Assembly: GCA_002492525.1 (NCBI GenBank) | Contig: DKZA01000042.1 | Location: 26,387 to 47,683 of the forward strand | Direction: 5' to 3' | DNA: 21,297 nucleotides | DNA from: Lachnospiraceae bacterium UBA7086 | Lineage (GTDB): Bacteria > Bacillota > Clostridia > Lachnospirales > Lachnospiraceae | Shown: piece by piece, positions 16,743-21,297 of the stretch | Layout: every line of letters begins with the position of its first letter | Numbering within the stretch: the stretch's first letter is position 1 | Notes under the pieces: model-generated | The model's database searches: none | Seen by the model: the letters and a program-made list of their open reading frames with translations, nothing else | Told to the model about the DNA's origin: nothing | Position numbers and translations under genes: made by a program

Positions 16743-17855
16743 ATGAGTGTGACAGAGATCATCATGATCATTATCGGCGTAGGAATATTTCTTCTGGGAT
16801 ATTTTATGCCGGCCAGGAAGAAAGAGGCCAGTGAGGGAGTCCAGTTGATCAGTGAAGCCGAAGTCAGGAGGATGGTGGAGGCTGAAGTAAAGGATGTCAG
16901 GCAGAAGATATCAGATATCGTCGATGAAACGATCAATTATTCTATAGAAAAGACGGAACGTGCCATGGAGCGCGTAGCCAATGAAAAGATTATGGCGGTG
17001 AATGAGTATTCCGATACCGTGTTGGAGGAGATCAACAAAAATCATAAGGAAGTTGTGTTCTTATATGATATGTTGAATGATAAACACGATAATCTGATGA
17101 GTACCATCAACGAGGCATCTCAGGCGGCGGAAGAGATTAAGCAGACGGTGAAGGATGCTGAGATTACAGCGAAAGAAGCGGAGCAGAAAGTCAAAGATGC
17201 ACAGGAGGCGGCCAGTGAGGCAGTTGTGAAGATTCAGGATGCGGAGGCCACGGCCAGGGAAGCCAAAGAAGCAGTGCAGGCGGCCGTGGATTCAGTGATG
17301 GGCGCAGTACAGGATACCAGAACGGATCTGCTCTCACTTCATAGTGCAAAAGGATATCAGCAGGATGTGCTTAAGGAAGTGCAGAATCTGGCCGGCCATG
17401 ATGTGGATGAAGAGCCTGAGGACGTTAAGACTGCTATACCGGAAGCGGAGACAGTATCCGGGGAAACGGAGCCCGAGGAAACGGAGTTTAAGCCGATTCA
17501 GCCCAAACGGGTGGAAATCATTCATGAGCCTGATGGAGATTATGTGGCGCCCAAGGAGGATATTTCGACCAGTGAGGCTTTTGCCAATATGGGGATTTTT
17601 GGAACCAAAGATGAGGAGACGGAAGAACCCAGACGTAAAACGAGGGCCAGAAGAGGATTTCGCAGGGAGACGGCAGCAGAAGAAGCCAGGGGTGTGGATA
17701 TCCAGTTTGCCCAGGGAAAAGATAATGGGCGTAACAGCAATGAGCGGATTTTAGAGCTGCATAAAGCGGGCAAATCCAATATGGCCATAGCCAAGGAACT
17801 GGGACTGGGACTGGGCGAAGTGAAGCTGGTCATAGATTTGTTTGAAGGAATGTAG
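16743..17855 (+). CDS. DUF6115/SwrB-like membrane-anchored coiled-coil protein
   Basis: The 370-aa protein has an N-terminal membrane anchor (about 4-22, IIMIIIGVGIFLLGYF), a long coiled coil (about 30-205) with alanine-rich near-repeats (KDAEITAKEAEQKVKDAQEA, then ASEAVVKIQDAEATAREAKE), an acidic linker (about 215-300), a basic patch (RRKTRARRGFRRE), and a C-terminal helix-turn-helix-like end from about 333 (LELHKAGKSNMAIAKELGLG, then LGEVKLVIDLF). This anchor-coil-HTH layout and the position between sigD and rpsB resemble B. subtilis SwrB (YlxL), which promotes export-gate and basal body maturation. It is about twice SwrB length because of the coil. The family name is inference; the topology is seen directly. 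Confidence 0.75.
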   Translation: MSVTEIIMIIIGVGIFLLGYFMPARKKEASEGVQLISEAEVRRMVEAEVKDVRQKISDIVDETINYSIEKTERAMERVANEKIMAVNEYSDTVLEEINKNHKEVVFLYDMLNDKHDNLMSTINEASQAAEEIKQTVKDAEITAKEAEQKVKDAQEAASEAVVKIQDAEATAREAKEAVQAAVDSVMGAVQDTRTDLLSLHSAKGYQQDVLKEVQNLAGHDVDEEPEDVKTAIPEAETVSGETEPEETEFKPIQPKRVEIIHEPDGDYVAPKEDISTSEAFANMGIFGTKDEETEEPRRKTRARRGFRRETAAEEARGVDIQFAQGKDNGRNSNERILELHKAGKSNMAIAKELGLGLGEVKLVIDLFEGM

Positions 17856-17875
17856 GATGGATAAGCAGGTGGGAT

Positions 17876-18535
17876 ATGGAGCGTAAATATTATTTGCGGG
17901 GATTGGGACTCGGCATTGTGGTTACGGCGGTCATTATGGGGATTGCGCTTTCTGGCAGGCATAAGATGTCAGATGAAGAGATCATTGCCAGGGCCAGAGA
18001 ATTAGGTATGGTGGAAGATACGTATCTGGCCAAACCAGCTGGTGAGGAACAAATGCAGGGAGAACAGAATATAGAGGATATGGCTCCTGGAGGGCAGGAA
18101 GAGATGCCGGCAGAAGAGCCGGAGTCTGCGGCAGGAGAAGTGGTTCCCGAGGCAGCAGGACTGGTAGAGGAAGACGAACCGTTGGAGGTGGCGGAACCGA
18201 TTGAAGTGGAGCCTATAGAGATAGATCCGGAGGTTCAGGAAAGGGAACCACAGGAGGAGGCGGACGAATCGAAGCACGACACGAACGAGATGACCAGGCA
18301 GGAAGATACGTCATCTGCTCAGGTAAAAGTACAGAAAGTTACGATTGTCAATGGGGATGGTTCTTATACTGTAGCGCTTAAGTTAAAAGAAGCAGGTGTG
18401 GTCGTATCAGCGGAAACCTTCGATGATTATCTGTGTGAGAAAGGGTATGACAAGAAACTTCATACGGGGACGTTCCAGATTCCCACAGATGCAAGCGATG
18501 AGCAGATTGCCAGAATCATAACAGGACAAGAATAA
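17876..18535 (+). CDS. Membrane protein with YceG/MltG LysM-like domain, no catalytic domain
   Basis: The 219-aa product has one N-terminal membrane helix (about 7-27), a short helical segment MSDEEIIARARELGMVED, a long acidic Glu/Pro-rich linker (about 50-145), and a C-terminal domain from about 150 (VTIVNGDGSYTVALKLKEAG, then VVVSAETFDDYLCEKGYDKK, ending GTFQIPTDASDEQIARIITG). That last part matches the LysM-like subdomain found in YceG/MltG endolytic transglycosylases. The much larger catalytic part of MltG is absent, so this is not an enzyme as it stands. It may bind peptidoglycan or position another protein at the wall. It follows the DUF6115 gene by 20 bp and precedes the receptor by 22 bp. 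Confidence 0.75.
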   Translation: MERKYYLRGLGLGIVVTAVIMGIALSGRHKMSDEEIIARARELGMVEDTYLAKPAGEEQMQGEQNIEDMAPGGQEEMPAEEPESAAGEVVPEAAGLVEEDEPLEVAEPIEVEPIEIDPEVQEREPQEEADESKHDTNEMTRQEDTSSAQVKVQKVTIVNGDGSYTVALKLKEAGVVVSAETFDDYLCEKGYDKKLHTGTFQIPTDASDEQIARIITGQE

Positions 18536-18557
18536 AAGAATAAAGGGGTAAAAAGGT

Positions 18558-20642
18558 ATGAGGTCTATTAAAACGAGAATTATTCTGACAGTAGTAGTAT
18601 GTTCGCTTTTGTCCGCAGGTATTTGCGGTGGGATCAGTATTATCAATTCCGGCAAGAGCGAATATGAAGATTCCAAGCAGGAAATGCAGTATTTCTGTGA
18701 AAATCAGGGCGCACAGATGGAGGCACAATTAGAGAGAGTGGAGCAGTCGGTCAATACGGCGTACAGCGTTGTTTTGCAGCAGCTTGACGATGTAGAGGCA
18801 TTTAAAAGCAACAAGGCATATGTGGATGAGTTCACTGGCATTATGGAGCAGATGCTGTTTGAAATCGGCGGCAATACGGAGGGGGCATTGACTGCATATA
18901 TCCGTTACAATCCGGATTTTACAGAGCCGGACAGCGGCGTATTCCTTACCAGGGATAGCGACGAGGATGAATTTACCAGTGTGACGCCTACGGATTTCTC
19001 TATGTATGACCCCAGTGATCTGGAGCATGTGGGTTGGTATTACATACCGGTGCAGCACGGCGCACCAATCTGGATGGATCCTTATTTAAATTCCAATATT
19101 AATGTTTATATGGTGTCTTATGTGATCCCCATCACCATTGACGGGGAATCCATCGGTATCATCGGTATGGATATAGATTTTAGTAAATTTACACAAGCCG
19201 TGGACGATGCGAGTTTGTTTGAGAGCGGCTATGCTTTCCTGGCAAATGGAGACGGCAATATTGTTTATCATAAAACACTGGAAGCAGGGACGGCTATTGA
19301 TACGTTGGCAGGTATGGAGAGCATAAAGGAAGCACTGCTTGACCCGGCAAAAGAGAGAACGGCACTCAGTTACAGGTTTGAGGGAGAGTCCAAAGAGTTG
19401 TGTTATATGACGCTGCGCAATAATATGCGTTATGTGATGACGGCGCCGGAGGACGAGTTAAAAAGTGCGGCGGCACATATTGTGCTGTTGATTCTGGGCG
19501 GTGCATTAGTGGCGATGATCATTTCTGTAGCAATCGGTGCATTTATGGGACTTGTGGTTACAAGACCTATCACCCAGATCGGTGAAATCGTAGAAAATAC
19601 GGCGAAATTCAATTTCCAGAGAAATGAGAACAGCGACAAACTTTGCAAGAGGAAGGATGAGAGCGGCAATATGGCCAATGCCCTGCGGGAGATGAGGGCA
19701 AGTCTTCGCGCTATGGTGGCTGATATACAAAGAGCCCATTCGGATCTGGATGATACGCTTAAGAAACTCACAGATATTACCGATCAGGTACAGATCATGA
19801 GCGGGGAAAATTCAGAGACGACACAGGGGCTTGCGGCAGCCATGGAAGAGACGGCGGCGGCTATGGAGACCGTTAATAATACTGTGACACAGGTAAAAGA
19901 ACGTGCGCAGACCATCCGGGATAATTCCAAGGAAGGGGAGCAGGCATCCATAGAGAGTAAACAGCGTGCAGACAATCTGAAGAATACCACAGGGGTAGCG
20001 CAGGATAAGACTACCCAGATGTATCGGACGGTACAGGAGAAGACGGCAGAGGCCATGGAGCAGGCAAAGGCAGTTGAGAAGATCAATCAGCTTACCCAGT
20101 CGATCCTGGATATTTCCGGGCAGACCAATCTGCTTGCTTTAAATGCCTCCATCGAGGCGGCCAGAGCCGGTGAGGCAGGAAAAGGCTTTGCAGTGGTAGC
20201 GGATGAAATTGGCGGTCTTGCCGCACAGACATCTTCCACGGTGGGAAATATCAACGGGATTACCACAGAGGTCAATCAGGCAGTCAAGAATATGGAAGCC
20301 TGTATGCAGGAAACACTTTCTTTCCTGGAAGAGACGGTGCTTAAAGATTACAGCGGCTTTATGGATGTGGCGGAAAAGTATACGGAAGACGCTTCCGGGT
20401 TTGAAGAGAACATGAAGGCAATCGGCCGGGAAGTGGATACGCTTCTGGCGGCTATTGTGGAGATCGCAGATTCTGTCAGCGGCATTACATTGACGGTAGG
20501 CGAGGCAGCGCAGAATATCACAAGCATAGCGCAGAAGACACAGGATGTATCCCGGTTAGTGGAAGGAAATGTGGAACTGATGGATACCAATGCGGAGAAT
20601 GTGATAAAATTACGGCAGATTGTAGATATGTTCCAGAATTAG
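18558..20642 (+). CDS. Methyl-accepting chemotaxis protein with extracytoplasmic dCache domain
   Basis: The 694-aa receptor has TM1 (about 7-28), an extracytoplasmic double-Cache sensor (about 30-300, with GWYYIPVQHGAPIWMDPYLN and SYVIPITIDGESIGIIGMDI), TM2 (about 305-334), a HAMP domain (about 335-390) and a long cytoplasmic signalling coiled coil. The kinase-contact hairpin is clear near residue 520-550: QTNLLALNASIEAARAGEAG followed by KGFAVVADEIGGLAAQTS. The Arg of the known amino-acid-binding dCache motif is not evident before the GWYY segment, so the ligand is unassigned. No C-terminal NWETF-type tether is present. GGGGTAAAAAGG precedes the ATG. It is the last gene before the strong terminator. 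Confidence 0.95.
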   Translation: MRSIKTRIILTVVVCSLLSAGICGGISIINSGKSEYEDSKQEMQYFCENQGAQMEAQLERVEQSVNTAYSVVLQQLDDVEAFKSNKAYVDEFTGIMEQMLFEIGGNTEGALTAYIRYNPDFTEPDSGVFLTRDSDEDEFTSVTPTDFSMYDPSDLEHVGWYYIPVQHGAPIWMDPYLNSNINVYMVSYVIPITIDGESIGIIGMDIDFSKFTQAVDDASLFESGYAFLANGDGNIVYHKTLEAGTAIDTLAGMESIKEALLDPAKERTALSYRFEGESKELCYMTLRNNMRYVMTAPEDELKSAAAHIVLLILGGALVAMIISVAIGAFMGLVVTRPITQIGEIVENTAKFNFQRNENSDKLCKRKDESGNMANALREMRASLRAMVADIQRAHSDLDDTLKKLTDITDQVQIMSGENSETTQGLAAAMEETAAAMETVNNTVTQVKERAQTIRDNSKEGEQASIESKQRADNLKNTTGVAQDKTTQMYRTVQEKTAEAMEQAKAVEKINQLTQSILDISGQTNLLALNASIEAARAGEAGKGFAVVADEIGGLAAQTSSTVGNINGITTEVNQAVKNMEACMQETLSFLEETVLKDYSGFMDVAEKYTEDASGFEENMKAIGREVDTLLAAIVEIADSVSGITLTVGEAAQNITSIAQKTQDVSRLVEGNVELMDTNAENVIKLRQIVDMFQN

Positions 20643-20662
20643 TGTTTGTGGTGAAATAATGG

Positions 20663-20691
20663 AAGCTCCCCCTTGCAAGGGGGAGCTTTTT
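20663..20691 (+). terminator. Strong intrinsic terminator ending the fla/che transcription unit
   Basis: A perfect 26-base inverted repeat at 20663-20688 (left arm AAGCTCCCCCTTG, right arm its exact complement) has a five-base G/C core and ends in a run of five T on the + strand. It lies 21 bases after the receptor stop codon. On the - strand the hairpin is not followed by a T-rich tract, so termination is expected only for + strand transcripts. It separates flagellar from ribosomal protein transcription. Confidence 0.95.
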
Positions 20692-20701
20692 GTGATATAG
20701 T
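20673..20701 (+). promoter_or_regulatory. Predicted housekeeping (sigma-A) promoter for rpsB
   Basis: TTGCAA at 20673-20678 (4 of 6 to TTGACA) and TATAGT at 20696-20701 (5 of 6 to TATAAT) are separated by exactly 17 bases. Transcription would begin near 20708. The -35 element lies at the apex of the preceding terminator hairpin, so the two signals overlap. A promoter is expected here because rpsB follows a strong terminator. The exact elements are prediction only. Confidence 0.55.
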
Positions 20702-20704
20702 ATT

Positions 20705-20716
20705 AAAGCGCGCTTT
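20705..20716. repeat. Perfect 12-bp palindrome at the predicted rpsB transcription start
   Basis: The sequence AAAGCGCGCTTT is its own reverse complement. It begins four bases after the predicted -10 and covers the predicted start point. It could be an operator or a minimal 5' hairpin in the transcript (four-base stem, four-base loop), or chance. No regulator can be named. Confidence 0.4.
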
Positions 20717-20731
20717 GTACACGATGCAAGG

Positions 20732-20816
20732 TGCCGAGATCCTATTAATCACATATATCCAGCCGTTGCCGGTGCCCATGACGCTTGGGTGGCAGAGAGG
20801 CGTAAGGTATATGGCA
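20732..20816 (+). promoter_or_regulatory. Structured rpsB 5' leader, possible S2 autoregulatory element
   Basis: The 20702-20839 region upstream of rpsB holds nested complementary segments. CATATATCC at 20752-20760 pairs with GGTATATG at 20806-20813 with one bulged T. GCC 20762-20764 pairs with GGC 20799-20801. TGCC 20767-20770 pairs with GGCA 20791-20794. CCCA 20775-20778 pairs with TGGG 20786-20789 around a seven-base loop. TGCC 20732-20735 could also close against GGCA 20813-20816, in competition for one base. The result is one long imperfect hairpin ending 11 bases before the ribosome binding site. Autoregulatory S2 leaders are known in bacteria. Whether this belongs to a known class is not checked. 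Confidence 0.5.
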
Positions 20817-20839
20817 GACAACCAAATGGAGGTAGAATC

Positions 20840-21297
20840 ATGAGCGTTATTTCAATGAAACAGTTGTTGGAGGCAGGTGTTCATTTCGGACATCAGACCA
20901 GAAGATGGAACCCTAAGATGGCTCCTTACATCTTTACCGAAAGAAACGGTATCCATATCATTGACTTACAGAAGTCCGTTGGCAAAGTGGACGAGGCTTA
21001 TAAGGCAGTGTTTGATGTGGCATCCCAGGGTGGTACGATTCTCTTTGTTGGTACAAAGAAACAGGCGCAGGACGCCGTTAAGACAGAGGCGGAGCGCTGC
21101 GGTATGTACTATGTTAATGAGAGATGGCTGGGCGGTATGCTTACCAACTTTAAGACAATCCAGTCCAGAATCGAAAGACTGAAGGCAATTGAGACCATGT
21201 CTGAGGACGGTACGTTTGAAGTGCTTCCCAAGAAGGAAGTCATTAAGATCAAGAAAGAGTGGGAGAAACTGGAGAAGAATCTGGGCGGTATCAAGAA
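20840..21297 (+). CDS. rpsB: Ribosomal protein S2, N-terminal part (cut by window end)
   Basis: This frame is open to the end of the window and encodes the first 152 residues of 30S ribosomal protein S2. Hallmarks are MKQLLEAGVHFGHQTRRWNP, KMAPYIFTERNGIHIIDLQK, GGTILFVGTKKQAQDAV and NERWLGGMLTNFKTIQSRI. S2 binds the small subunit between head and body with S1-type contacts. ATG 20840 is supported by GGAGG at 20828-20832. In B. subtilis rpsB (then tsf, pyrH and frr) also follows the fla/che operon, so tsf is expected next, outside the window. It has its own promoter and leader and is separated from the motility genes by the terminator. Confidence 0.98.
   Translation, partial: MSVISMKQLLEAGVHFGHQTRRWNPKMAPYIFTERNGIHIIDLQKSVGKVDEAYKAVFDVASQGGTILFVGTKKQAQDAVKTEAERCGMYYVNERWLGGMLTNFKTIQSRIERLKAIETMSEDGTFEVLPKKEVIKIKKEWEKLEKNLGGIK

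Noticed and set aside
17146..17300. Repetitive DNA in the coiled-coil gene as a possible tandem repeat element
   Set aside because: The similarity is at the protein heptad level (Ala/Glu/Lys pattern), with diverged codons, so it reflects coiled-coil structure and not a DNA repeat.

Overview
The window reads as the distal two thirds of a large chromosomal flagellar/chemotaxis (fla/che) operon of a motile, Gram-positive Clostridia-type bacterium, most likely a Lachnospiraceae member (Roseburia/Lachnospira/Butyrivibrio-like). The reasons are the Bacillus/Clostridia gene order, the presence of CheC, CheD, SigD, FlhF and FlhG, the sequence style of FlhB and of the chemoreceptor, strong AGGAGG-type ribosome binding sites with some GTG and TTG starts, and moderate GC. 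The genus call is inference. All genes lie on the + strand.

Layout. (1) 1-57: the last codons of cheY. (2) 59-5644: export gate and core of the flagellar type III secretion apparatus, fliO-fliP-fliQ-fliR-flhB-flhA. (3) 5644-7755: flhF and flhG, the SRP-type GTPase and MinD-type ATPase that control flagellar placement and number. (4) 7803-8549: a YcgR-type PilZ protein, a c-di-GMP-responsive flagellar brake. (5) 8583-13491: chemotaxis block cheB-cheA-cheW-cheC-cheD. (6) 13527-14758: a two-TM protein of unknown function, then the flagellar sigma factor sigD/fliA. (7) 14761-18535: four envelope or flagellum-linked genes between sigD and the receptor, namely a FapA/DUF342 protein, a 105-aa unknown, a DUF6115/SwrB-like membrane coiled-coil protein, and a membrane protein with a YceG/MltG LysM-like domain but no catalytic domain. 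(8) 18558-20642: a dCache-type chemoreceptor. (9) 20663-20691: a very strong intrinsic terminator. (10) 20673-20839: a predicted housekeeping promoter and structured leader. (11) 20840 to the end: the 5' part of rpsB (ribosomal protein S2).

How it works together. FliOPQR, FlhB and FlhA form the export gate. FlhF and FlhG set where and how many basal bodies are built, and SigD switches on late genes. The receptor, CheA and CheW send phosphoryl groups to CheY and CheB, while CheC and CheD tune CheY-P removal and receptor deamidation. The PilZ protein couples motor output to c-di-GMP. Genes are packed with overlaps or short gaps and I see no internal terminator, so the block looks like one long transcription unit ending at 20691. 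The arrangement fla/che - sigD - tail gene(s) - rpsB matches the well known Bacillus subtilis order (sigD-swrB-rpsB), with the single swrB position expanded here to several genes. That expanded segment is the least understood part of the window and the best candidate for undescribed biology. No mobile element, CRISPR array, tRNA or rRNA was seen.
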